DNA of 64,000 bases from Lactifluus volemus (Eukaryota; Basidiomycota; Agaricomycetes; Russulales; Russulaceae). Location: NCBI GenBank assembly GCA_022376515.1, contig WTXI01000025.1:186001-250000 (forward strand), written 5' to 3'. This document shows positions 54,346 to 64,000 of this stretch, one piece after another. The translations under genes were made by a program, and so were the position numbers. Positions within the stretch are counted from its first letter, which is position 1. Every line of letters starts with the position of its first letter. The notes beneath the pieces were generated by a model. It searched no databases and was not told where the DNA came from. It saw only the letters and a program-made list of their open reading frames with translations.

Positions 54346-55196
54346 ACAGGCCAATTGGGCTACTGTAATATTATCTTGTCTTTTCCCCTTTCCACTGCCA
54401 CACTACATTATTTAACTGGTTATGGGCCCTGAGCTCATGAACTAATCAGTATTACCTACCTGTCCTTACTCACGCTTAGAACTTTTTCTTTTGTAATACA
54501 GCTGACACATTATGTAATTGATTATGTCTTCAGCTACGAATCAGGCACAACCATCAATGAATCAGTCATTAACCAGCACAAATCAAGTGGACACAAGTAC
54601 CCAAGCAAGTACAAACGAGAAAATGCCAATGCTGTTGGCCTTCACCTTGCTTGTGGTGGCACTGCACCCACCTCAGCTCAACAGACAACTAGCTTACAGT
54701 TTGATATGATGAAGTTGTGATCACTAGTACAGTCTGTTGTTCTCTTATCTATGCTCCCACACATTTAATTTTGAGATAGTCTCAATTCTGCACCCATCAC
54801 CTGCTCAAACTTTAAGACATTGTCATTTCCATACAAACCTGCATCAATGTCCATCAGTCTGTCATTTCAGAAAGAAAAAGGTACTAAGCTGAATGGGATG
54901 GAACAAATGCAGCGCTGTCAGGGTGGAACTCAGACATGATGTCACTCATTCTACAGTGCGTGCATCAGTGGGCATGGTCTAGCAGTTAAATACAAATGTC
55001 AAGTTGTTGTGCTACGAAAACTACATGATGGTAGTAAATACAGACAGAAGCATAAGCAGTGAATGATAAAGGGTGGGGTAGGGTGAGAATGAGAATGAGA
55101 GTGAAGAAGAATACTGTAAGTGCGAACACAGGAAAGTACATCCCACATCAGAGATTCATCAGAGCTCAAAGCTGGTGCTTGCCAGGGTCACACCCT
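54346..55196 (+). other. Spacer with a possible copia gag start at 54524
   Basis: A short ORF MSSATNQAQPSMNQSLTSTNQ (54524) might be a copia gag N-terminus; it is too degraded to call. The rest holds nothing recognisable. Confidence 0.25.
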
Positions 55197-55920
55197 ATAG
55201 TGTGGCCACTGCTGTCTTGTTGATGGCCCATTGATGGCCACACAATCAGTACAAATGAGGTGTTGAACTGTTGTGGTGGAGGTGGTGGTGACAAAGATAA
55301 TACCTGATAACAATGACTTAACTTTATAAAAGAAGGTGTAAGACACAGGTTAATGAGATAATGGAGTGTCCATCGATCAGGGCCAGGCAGTGCTGAAGTG
55401 CAAAGCTACAATGACATATGGGGCATGACAGATCTACTTGAAGAGGCCAGGGCTGAACTCGGATGTCATGCCACTTGCTCCACAGTGCAAAGTCTTTTCC
55501 ACAAGACAGACTGACAATGTAGCACCAACTAATACTGAAGCATGAATGTACAGCAATATATAGGGTGTGACCCTGACATGTCACACCCCATACTGTGGCT
55601 GCTGCAGTGACGTTGATAGCCTATTGATGGCTTTATGATTGGTACAAATGTGATGTAAGCTGTTGTGGTGGAGGTGGTGGAGCGCCTCATAGCGTGGCCG
55701 CCACTGTGACATTGATGGCCCATTAATGGCTTTTGTGATAGATACAAATATGGTGTTGAGCTGTAGTGGTGAAGGTAGTGGTAACGAAGATGATACCTGA
55801 TGATAAAAACCTGACTTTACCAAAAAAAAAAAAGTGACTTTAGCAGCTGTGACATGTATGCAAAGACACAGGTCAATGAGATAATGGAGTGTCAATCAAT
55901 CAGGGCCAGGCATGAAGCTA
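55197..55920. repeat. Degenerate tandem repeat array
   Basis: A unit of about 90 bases (…GTGGCC.CTG…TTGATGGCCCATTGATGG…GTGGTGGAGGTGGTGG) occurs at 55197, 55587 and 55684; the longer flanks (…CAGGTYAATGAGATAATGGAGTG…) repeat at 55340 and 55870. Confidence 0.6.
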
Positions 55921-56559
55921 CAACAAGTGGGGCATGACCTGTCACAGTTTGGCTCAACAGGTGACACCGTTGGAAAAAACATAAAGACTTATGTCCACAG
56001 AGGAAAAAAAAACATACTAGAGTAACAGTAACACATTACAAAACATACCTGTTAAAGTCATCACAAATGTTTTTTTTTACACAGAACGAGCAGGAAAAAC
56101 ATGATAACAGTCATAAGGAAAGCTGAAAAGAGCGAAAAGGGCCATCTAGTGGCCAAAAAAGGCAAAAAAATTATGTAAACTGATTACCAATAACAGTAAG
56201 CAGTGAGCATGATTACACCCGCATAGATACCTTGCAAGCAAGATACTGTAATACCACAGCTCAACCAAATGTCCCCACACAATCAGTTGTTCTGCCAAGC
56301 TGACCTATACTCTCACTAGATGATATTCTCCCCACACCTATGTTCATCTCCAATCCAACATGGCTGTCCTCTCTCACACTTGATCTTCAATGATCTAATT
56401 GGCCCAAATAGAGCTGCTGTCTTGAACTTCTTGTCAACTGACAAGGCCTGTTCCCTTGGTTGAATGGCACACTAGCCTGTTCTGATCTGGTGGTCATGAG
56501 CCCCAAGATATGCTGGGTCTGATAGACTAACAACAGTTCCCTCTGCTTCTTCATTCTAC
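55921..56559. other. Spacer, nothing recognised
   Basis: AT-rich, several A-runs, no coding pattern. Confidence 0.4.
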
Positions 56560-57540
56560 AACACATTTCATTCTTTGACTACAACATTGCAGACAAATTC
56601 CCAATCTCTTCCCTTGCATATGTAGTACTCTGAAAATGTCATGAACAACTTGGCATGCACACTCAAGCTCACCATATGATACAGATTATGGATACACAGT
56701 TTATGCCCAGAACTCCACTTATGGACACTGTAGTAAAAATCAATAACCTTCATAAGTCATTTGTCAAAATGGAAACTCTGGACTTTGACAAAATGCATTG
56801 TGCCTAGCTTGTCAACGCTGCCTCTCAACATTTTCGATCACTCCAATTAGCGTTACAAGCTCTCACACAAGATTCTTCCTGTACCCCCCAAACCATACTT
56901 GCCTGCCTACAAGATAAAGATAATCTTCATTGACACAATGCCACTCACAACTACCAAGACAACATGCAAGCAATTGCCTTGTTAGCCCATCCTGACAACC
57001 CCTTTCGCAATATCATTTGCTTGAATTGTAAGTGTTCAGGACACACCAATGATTTTTGTGTTTGAGTAGGTGAAAAAATAGCAGGCTGAACAATCAAATG
57101 AAGCCCATGCTGCTCAAGCTCATTTTCTGGCACACCACAATACCTGCACCTTGACCTCTAATAATTCAGCACATATAGCTACCACCATTTTGACCAATAC
57201 CACGTCAACCATTACCACCTCTACAGGAGGCCTCACCACAGCCCCCAATAATGTCATAATCAACAGGGTAACTTATGTCTTTGTTTCAGTACAGATCACC
57301 ACTGCTTCAACTGAACCAACTTAACAAACACTACAGAATTTGTTGCCTATTACTGATCTTGCCAGCCTTCCTCAAACACCACTAACCATCAACTTCAGTG
57401 AATCCTGGAAAGCACTTCTTGCATTTGCTAATGATGATAATCTTGACACCTGTCTTGGTTCACAGGGACCATGGCTCAAAGTGAGCTTCATTCGGTGTTG
57501 ACAATCTAGAGAGACAAGTAGGCAATTACTTGGCACTTCA
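56560..57540 (+). pseudogene. Ty1/copia gag C-terminal relic
   Basis: Zinc knuckle CLNCKCSGHTNDFC at about 57019 (CX2CX4HX4C), preceded by decayed Gag sequence and followed by AHAAQAHFLAHHNTCTL and …LGSQGPWLKVSFI. Several stops. Confidence 0.6.
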
Positions 57541-57719
57541 GATAGTCAATGACAGATGCACAGGCAAATTTCTGTGAGAGATAGACTTGATTGTGTGAAC
57601 TCTCAAGTTTGTATTGCATGAAGTGGGTAGTATGGTCTGATACACATGATGGTTAGAGTTACTGTTCCCAAATGAGATAGACAGTAGCAGATGAGAAGTA
57701 AAAGGCCTGTGCCTTGATA

Positions 57720-58347
57720 GGGAGTGTAAGTGTGAGTGTATTAGGAGTGAAAGGGCACTTTCACTTACAAAGACACTCATGCAGGGTTAAACTAAGGTTT
57801 GTGCGAACAAAGGGGGAAAGGATTAGACAAATCCTTCACCCTGTGTTTGTACAAGGTTCAAGGTGTCTGTGCAACTGTTTACAGTGGCACAAACAGGTGA
57901 ACAGACATCTGATGGTGGTGCAAAGGTACCGTAACCCAAAGTATGAAAAGGGGATGAACAAGTAGAGAAGAAAAACATGAGGCAAGTGTGAGCGATGAAC
58001 AACTAACTGTAATTCTGGATGAAGCTGAAGCTAAGGCTTTAGCTCATTCACAGAGCTCTATTTATGCGTACAGAGAGCTAGCCAACTATCCTACAAGAGA
58101 AATGCATAGTCAGAACTATTGACTAAGTATCTGAGTTAGTTCTAATGACTCAAGAACTGAGTCAGTAATGCTAACTCAAGAGCTAAGTCAAGGTATCTAA
58201 GTTAAAACACATCCAAAAGAGTAATACACAGCCTCTAGAAGCGAAATAGGGGGCTGGCCAAGGAAGTGGGTGCAGAACTGTAACACAAGTCAAAATAGAT
58301 GAAAAAATAAACAGAAAATGAACCGTCTGGCCTGCATAACCATAACA
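57720..58347 (-). repeat. LTR-like segment, third family
   Basis: 57730-57880 is the reverse of 38851-38945. 58190-58347 matches 25850-26014 and ends AACCATAACA. The left border is unclear. Confidence 0.45.
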
Positions 58348-58357
58348 ACACTACATC

Positions 58358-59105
58358 CTACGCTTTTGCTACTGACTCTGATACAGCAATTGCTCTGTCT
58401 GACACAACACTGTTGTCCATCCACTTGTAATATTTCTGTGCCCAGAACAAACCAATATCTGTCCAGTGCTTTACTTCTGAGTATGTAGCACTGAGTTTTT
58501 CCCACGTAGTCATGAGAAGTTCAAAACTGGCAATGGCACCACACAAGACTGGCATTGATTCAGATGACATAGTTTGCAAAACTATATGCGCAGCCTGTAA
58601 AGATTGACCAATGATCATCAACATGACACGCAAAGAGTATTTAGGAACATACCTCTAGAACACATTCTATGTGCTCTAGGTGGTCCCACTCAGTAGTGCT
58701 TAGCTTCATAGATTCAATCGATGGATTATTCGTGAAGTACGTATCTACAGCCTGAATACCTAGGGTCAGTGCTGACAGTTTTGTTCAAAGTTTGAATGTG
58801 TGTACTCACCTTCCTCAGAAAATGAAAATGCCGGATCATCAGGTAGAGAGAATCCCATTGAGTCTTGACATGCAGCTTGAGTTCTAGTGGCTGTCCCATC
58901 TTTGTCTCAGGAGAATTCAACTTGGGATGATTTTTTTCTAACTCAGGGTTATCGTCAATGCAAAGCTTAACACTATGTGCAAACAATTCCCTTCTAGAGT
59001 ATGATGACCATATGTACTGTAGCAGATAAAGTCTGCAACACATTTGATAGGATCGTCCTACAGAGGGTCAAACTCATTGTCTTGAGTACTTGTGGCAATG
59101 ATGTG
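58358..59105 (-). pseudogene. hAT transposase relic 2
   Basis: Same family as 29239-31090. …MGQPLELKLHVKTQWDSLYL… (59043-58830), an intron GTGAGT…CCTAG near 58765-58815 at the same place as in relic 1, then …VDTYFTNN…STTEWDHLEHI and WEKLSATYSEVKHWTDIGLF (58500-58430). The BED finger and core start are missing. Confidence 0.8.
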
Positions 59106-59290
59106 GCCACAAGCCATTAATGGCCTGGGTGACTCTTGCATTTTTGCTAACAAAATGGGGACAGCTGATATCTCTCTGATATGTGAGCAGAAGCTAACCC
59201 TCTTGAATGTTCTATACATCTCTAATTCACACATTTATCTGCTTTCAGTATTAACCTTGAACCACTATGACAGTGTTTCAACACACTTTG
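59106..59290 (+). pseudogene. Ty1/copia protease-to-pre-integrase fragment
   Basis: MGTADISLICEQKLTLLNVL followed by YISNSHIYLLSVLTLNHY fits the copia segment after the protease. It ends at the MITE at 59291. Confidence 0.6.
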
Positions 59291-59462
59291 CATCAGGAAA
59301 ACCCATCTGGCCTTAAAGTGTACTAGATGCTCCTTAAAGCTTACTTAAGTGTCTTATTGACAGTGATAAGTAGAAGGATCTAATTACTAATGTCAATAAG
59401 ACACTTAAGTAAGCTCTAAGGAGCATCTAATACACTTTAAGGTCAGATAGGTTTTCCTGATG
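59291..59462. mobile_element. 172-bp palindromic MITE, copy 4
   Basis: CATCAGGAAAACCC... to ...GGTTTTCCTGATG, same as copies at 23169 and 39024. Confidence 0.85.
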
Positions 59463-59875
59463 TTGATGTCAACTCATGTTGGATCATTGATGTTTCTGGC
59501 TCTATCAGTACTACATGTTACAGCTCTACTAGGGCCAGGTCCCAACTAGGGTTCAATGGTTCTGGTCTCTCCTAAGACCTAGACTCAGGGTGATGACATG
59601 TAGAGCCTTGTGGAGTTGTAGCACAACCACCAAGCTTCAATAGCCTTGTTAGGGCATGTAAAAGGGCAAGAGAAGAGAGGAAGAGAAGAAGGGGAGTTCT
59701 TAGATGCTCTAGGAGAGTGAAGACAGTAGATTCAGATTAAACCCAAAGCTGGGGTACAAGCTACCAGCTGAGACCTACTTATACAAGTTACACTAATTGT
59801 TGTATCAAACAAGGATAGAACAATAAGCATATGGTTAAGACAAAAGAAACTTGAGGACAATAAAACTCAGAACAA

Positions 59876-61412
59876 CACGCTTCTTAGCCTCTTACCACCA
59901 TCATCGTCCTTTTTACAATGCCTTATCCTCTGGTCCTCTGCAAAGTCGACTATAAACAAGCTCATGCAGACACCATCTCTGGTGTTCCAGGTGCCCAGGA
60001 AGCCCTGGAGGCTGCCATCGCAGTCCTGGCTAATGTGCCCCCTGGGGATGAGGCAGCCACGGAGTCTGCCCTCAAAGTGTCACTCCTAGCTACCACGTCA
60101 GCAACATTTTCTCTCTCCCTGCCCTCTCCCTCCCTCTCTCTCTCCCCAGACCCTGCAACCTTGACCTCTCCCTTGGAAGCTAGATCCCGGCTGGCGCAGA
60201 TGTTTGGAAAGGGCAGTGTTCCCTCTCCCTCTCTCTCAGAGGCCCCTCCCCTGGCCCCCACAGGACAGCAGGACGAGTCTGACCCTTCTAATTCTCACGA
60301 ATTTTACCCTCCCTGGGTTTTTACTGAGACACCCATTTCTCAGCCCACTTCAACACCTGCCATGGATACTTTGGATGGCGGGGCAGAGGCCACCTTCGCG
60401 ACCCGCCACTTTTACCCTGGTAAAAAGCTCGTCAAGAAGAAGGCACTTCCTGCGGATGACAAACTCTTCATTTTCAACATCTACAACATCTTCTGTCGCC
60501 GTTGGTACCTCTCCACAGACCACCTCAAGGCTAATGCCCTCTTGGCTCAAAAGGCCGAGGATGGAAAAATTTCCTGGGTCAAGTTTACTCCCCAGTTCCA
60601 CACTTACCTGGTCAAGTGTGCTGTTGTGCTTGTGCCTCGCCCCATCAAAAAGGTGAAACAGGTGATGTTTGGGTTTATTTTAGAGCTTCTCAACGGGGAA
60701 GGCCCAACGGCCTTCTTTGATCTCACCAAAGGGCAATGGCATCAAACCTGAGCTCAGAAGGAGAAGAAGTGACTTGCATGGAAAAGAAATCGCGCATTGA
60801 GGCAAGAATGCCAGAAGACCGCAGAAGAAGCAGTCAAAGGCAGACCACAACAGCAATGCCAGCAGTGCGGATGTAAGTTCGCCTCGCGCAAAGCCACGAA
60901 GAGACACCAATGCCCTTTGTCCAAAGAGGTGAGCAGGAAAAGTGGGGAAGGGAAGGGCAAAGATAAAGCTGACACCCCCCCCAAACCGAACAAGCCGGCC
61001 CCCAAGACTCCTACCACACCCTCTTCCTCCCTCACTCCCTTAGCCACTACTGCTCTGCAAGCTGCGAAGACATCGAAGCTGAAAGCGCTGCCAAAAAAAA
61101 AGAAACCAAAGGCTGTCCCAAGAGCACCAGAGGTCCCCTCCAGTGTGATAAGAGCTGCTTATAGTTGTCCCCCTGTCCACACAATGGCCGGAGAGCTTGC
61201 TTCTGACCAGCCCTACGAGAGTACCATGGACAGACATTCAGAACGGTTGAACACTGCGAAGAAATGCCAGACATGCTGTGGGCTGATGGACACTTTACAT
61301 GACAGGTGATAAGTCTTAGGTAGTAGTTCTGTTAGGACTTTGACACGGTATAGCAGGCAATCCCTGGAAATCTGTCTAGTTAATAGAAAAGTCTTTCAAA
61401 AAAAAAAAAAAA
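59876..61412 (+). mobile_element. Poly(A)-tailed retrocopy inside the solo LTR
   Basis: Ends in a run of 15 A (61398-61412). Direct repeats AAAACTCAGAACAA (59862-59875 and 61409-61422) flank it, and the LTR continues on either side. These are the marks of LINE-type target-primed insertion of an mRNA. No intron is evident and no reverse transcriptase is encoded. Confidence 0.85.
59918..61309 (+). pseudogene. Unknown protein with C-terminal C2H2-like finger, carried by the retrocopy
   Basis: One frame from Met 59918 to 61309 with TGA at 60749 and 60770. Both fall in Arg/Lys-rich sequence and look like lost CGA codons. Ser/Pro-rich linker (residues 65-120), a charged domain (…DKLFIFNIYNIFCRRWYL…VKFTPQFHTYLVKCAVVLV…), then CQQCGCKFASRKATKRHQC (C2H2 type) and a Lys/Pro-rich tail. 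Not recognised. It could be a LINE ORF1 or a host gene copy; the source gene is not in the window. Confidence 0.6.
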
Positions 61413-61699
61413 CTCAGAACAATAACACTGAACCAAACAGAACAAACAATAGAACAGCAAGACAATAGATCAGTCAGCACAATAGAGAAACACATGGAAA
61501 GGACATCATCCCAGTGAGTAAGCTGTTATGGAAGCATAGGGTCCAACTTGTCTTGCATTCTGTAACACTACAGGTAAACTCCTTGAATCATGCAATCTGT
61601 ATGTACTCTCAATAACAATAACGAATATGTGTACTTTATCACCTTTTTTGCCATCACACAAACAAGTTTACATCTCACAAAGCATTCCCAACCTCAAAC

Positions 61700-62420
61700 A
61701 TGGCACTAGCACCTCAGTCATTGCAACATATAGACCATCCTGGATATGGCCTAAGCACATGTCATAGAAGACATGCCAATTGACCTCTTGACTCTACCTG
61801 CAAAATGTGTCACCTGTATACTTGGAAAACAAAGCCACTCCCTGATTCCTAAAGTCTGTGAAGGCCCAAAATCAATGGAAAAGTTGGAACATGTTTATAT
61901 AGATCTTTGTGGCCCAATGTTGTTGCTATCATGGACACAGAACCATTACATTATGAATATCATTGATAACTACTCTAACTTTAGCTGGACTGTCCCTTTA
62001 AAATCAAAGAACAACACCATTCTTGCACTCCTGCCTTGGCACAAAGCTGTCAAAAATCAGAGCAAATCAAAACTACACTCAATCATTACTGACAATGGCA
62101 AGCTGATCAATTTCATCACAAAAGCTTGGTGTGATAAGTACAGTATTACTCACTACACCACTGCACCCTACATATCTCTGCAAAACAGAAAAGTGGAATG
62201 ACTACACTGAATGATTGTCTCCCACACCTGATCAATGTGAATTGCATGCCAAGCACCCAATGATCTCTGAGATGAGTTCTGTCTCACCACAGGCTATCTT
62301 ATAAACCATGTCTTCACCACCACGCTTAAAGGCAAAACCCCATTTGAACTATGGTTTGGATGTTGCCCATTGTTTTCACATCTATGTGAAATAGGCTGTG
62401 CTGCCTACTCACTCATACAC
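61700..62420 (+). pseudogene. Ty1/copia integrase relic
   Basis: MPIDLLTLPAKCVTCILGKQ is the end of the GAG-pre-integrase zinc region; then …EHVYIDLCGPM…IIDNYSNFSWTVPLKSK… and …IITDNGKLINFI…HYTTAPY…LQNRKVE cover the first two catalytic Asp positions and the E region. Stops begin at 62199. Confidence 0.78.
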
Positions 62421-62566
62421 AACCAACCCAAACTTCTTGCACATTCCACCCCTGTATCCTGATCAGTTATACCCATCATTCTAAGGCTTATTGCCTATGA
62501 GACCCTGAGTCTGACCATGTTTTTAATTCTTTTCATGTGTTTTTCATTGAACACCTTGATAGCAGC
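62421..62566. other. Short spacer
   Basis: Decayed end of the copia relic; nothing else seen. Confidence 0.4.
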
Positions 62567-62879
62567 TGTTACAGAATGCAGGACACATTGGACCCTATGC
62601 TTCCATAACTGCTTACTCACTAGGATGACACTTCCTTTCCATGCATTTTCCATTGTACTAACTGACCTATTGTTCTGTGTACTATTGTTCTTCCCAATCT
62701 GTCCAGTGTTATTGTTCTGAGCCTCTATTGTCCTCAGTTGCTATTGTCTCGACCCCACGCTTATTGTCTCACCTCTTCTGGTTGAACAATTAGCATGACT
62801 TATATAAAGTAGGCTGCAGCTGGTAGCTTGTACCCCAGCTTCAGCTTTAACCCAAATTTACTATCTTCACTCTCCTAGG
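62567..62879 (+). repeat. Element A family LTR fragment, plus strand
   Basis: TGTTACAGAATGCAGGACAC… Reverse of the end of 13084-13601. TATATAAAGTAGG near 62802 and AGCTTCAGCTTT near 62838 (exact complement of the element A primer site). Cut at 62880 by a TIR transposon. Confidence 0.85.
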
Positions 62880-64000
62880 CATCAGGAAAATCTGAGTTTT
62901 TCTTAACAGCACTTGAGCATGCTTAATATGACTTAACAACACTTCTAAGCACTTTTAAGCAAAATGTCTCTAAGCTGGCCATGCTTAGGCTAAGCTAGGT
63001 CTTCTCCTTAGTTTGACTTAGCCAGGGCTTATTGTTACTTATCTTGGGCTTAGGTTGGGAGATTCACTTAAATGGTAGCTTAGATCTGTGCTTACCAAAA
63101 GTTTCAATCACATAAATTTAGACAATAAATCTATATATTGAGACTAAACTACAACATGACTAGAACTATGTACAGAAGACCCAAGGGTTCCACCAGCCTT
63201 GGTGGAATAGCCCTGGCAGGGGTGGGGGCTGCAGAGCCATAGGGAGGTGGTGGTGGAGGTGTGAGAGGAGATGTGGGAGAAGGTGCAGGAGGAAGTGAGG
63301 CGCATGAGAGAGGTGAGAGAATGCACAGAGGAAATGAGGGACCCAGGAGGTGCAAGAGAGCACACAGGAGGAAATGAGGGGCCTGGGAGGCACAGGAGGC
63401 ATGGGGCATGAGAGAGTGAGAAAGTGCAAGAGAAAGTGCAGGAGAAGGTGCAGGATGTGGGAGAAGCCATGGGAGCTGTGGGAGGAGCTGCAGGAAGCAT
63501 AGGAGAAGGAGGTGCAAGGGATGGTAGTCCAGGTGGCAGAGGCAGCAGTGCAGGCAATGAAAAAAAGAAAAAGTCAGTACGTATTGGGGTAGGACAGGCA
63601 GCATGACAATGTACCAGGGTGTCAGCGCAGGCAGCACAACAACAGACTGCCTCACAGAGGCAGTGGATCCAAGAGGTGGTGAAAGTGGTGGGGGAGATGT
63701 GGGCACAGGAGGCCCATGATGATGCAACAGAGACAGGGACAGAACCAGAGGCAGAGGCAGAACCAGAGAAGGAGACAGAGAAGGAGGCAGAGGCAGGGGC
63801 AGAGAAGGAGAGGACATAGAGGAAGCAGCGGTGGGACATGTTGGGATGGGGCAGACAATGATGGAGAGAGATAGAGAGAAAGATGGAAAGGGGTGGCAGA
63901 CTACAAGAGGCATGAAAATCAACATTGTGCAAACAGTAGTAAATAATACACCCACTGTAATGACTTAGCAAAAATTTTGCAAGTCATGACAGCATTTTTT
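62880..64000. mobile_element. TIR transposon related to 44205-46674, runs off the window
   Basis: Starts GCATCAGGAAAATCTGAG, matching the TIR class of the 44205 element and of the 172-bp MITEs. 62895-63095 is a CTTA/TTAAG-rich array. 63150-63970 (minus) is Ser/Pro-coding low-complexity sequence, and 63900-64000 reversed matches 44700-44850 (…CAATGTTGATTTTC.TGCC…). The kinase-like insert of the first copy is not seen here. Confidence 0.7.

Larger units (their letters stand above)
59516..61567 (-). repeat. Solo LTR of the element A family, interrupted
   Basis: TGTTACAGC... to ...TTCTGTAACA with a perfect duplication CTACA (59511-59515 and 61568-61572). Aligns with 13084-13601, except that a 1.54-kb retrocopy sits at 59876-61412. 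Confidence 0.9.

Noticed and set aside
55197..55920. CRISPR-like array
   Set aside because: Long degenerate units without constant-length spacers, in a fungal context.
63144..63971. 275- and 268-aa minus-strand Ser/Pro-rich ORFs
   Set aside because: Open in overlapping frames over low-complexity sequence of the TIR transposon; no codon-like pattern.

Overview
The window looks like a repeat-dense fungal genome, most likely an agaricomycete (inference). The evidence is short 48-75 bp GT-AG introns, a recognisable agaricomycete-type host gene, chromodomain Ty3/gypsy elements, Helitron, hAT, Tc1/pogo and Ty1/copia relics, and no bacterial operon structure. Almost every base belongs to a mobile element or its debris. 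Only one ordinary host gene is traceable end to end (46961 to 42621, minus strand), and a transposon splits it.

Layout. 1-13601: a decayed Ty3/gypsy element (A, minus strand, 3' end outside the window) carrying a nearly intact second Ty3/gypsy element (B, 4767-12639, 5-bp target duplication, LTRs with one difference). 13602-16650: gene-poor, with hairpin repeats. 17222-23168: a broken autonomous Helitron (Rep plus Pif1-type helicase). 23169-28250: fragments of two gypsy families, small solo LTRs, a palindromic MITE and a mini-Helitron. 28388-31100: copia gag fragment, second mini-Helitron, hAT transposase relic. 31800-36316: solo LTR, MITEs and a hAT-like non-autonomous element with an internal minisatellite. 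36317-38850: 3' end of a third gypsy element (C) with its extra 3' ORF. 39000-42100: repeats and a minus-strand string of three host-gene fragments (DUF1365 protein, adenylate kinase, Prp22-type helicase). 42621-46961: host gene split by a 2.47-kb TIR transposon that itself carries a captured kinase-like fragment. 46962-49908: nothing recognised. 49909-53806: a Tc1-like relic, then a near-intact pogo-type transposase gene. 54100-59290: copia gag, hAT and LTR debris. 59516-61567: a gypsy solo LTR broken by a poly(A)-tailed retrocopy. 61700-64000: copia integrase, LTR fragment, and the end of a second TIR transposon.

How the parts work together. Elements A and B share one layout: small leader ORFs, Gag, a -1 frameshift into protease-RT-RNase H-integrase-chromodomain. 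B, and the older C, add a downstream ORF ending in a zinc knuckle. The sequence next to the 5' LTR is complementary to a stretch of the LTR just downstream of its TATA box, which points to Tf1-like self-priming rather than tRNA priming. Stops inside the pol genes fall repeatedly at arginine positions as TGA, the result expected from CGA decay. The most unusual items are the zinc-knuckle 3' ORF, the self-priming signature, the TIR transposon with dense CTTAA arrays and captured host sequence, the mini-Helitrons with an empty-site control inside the window, and the retrocopy.
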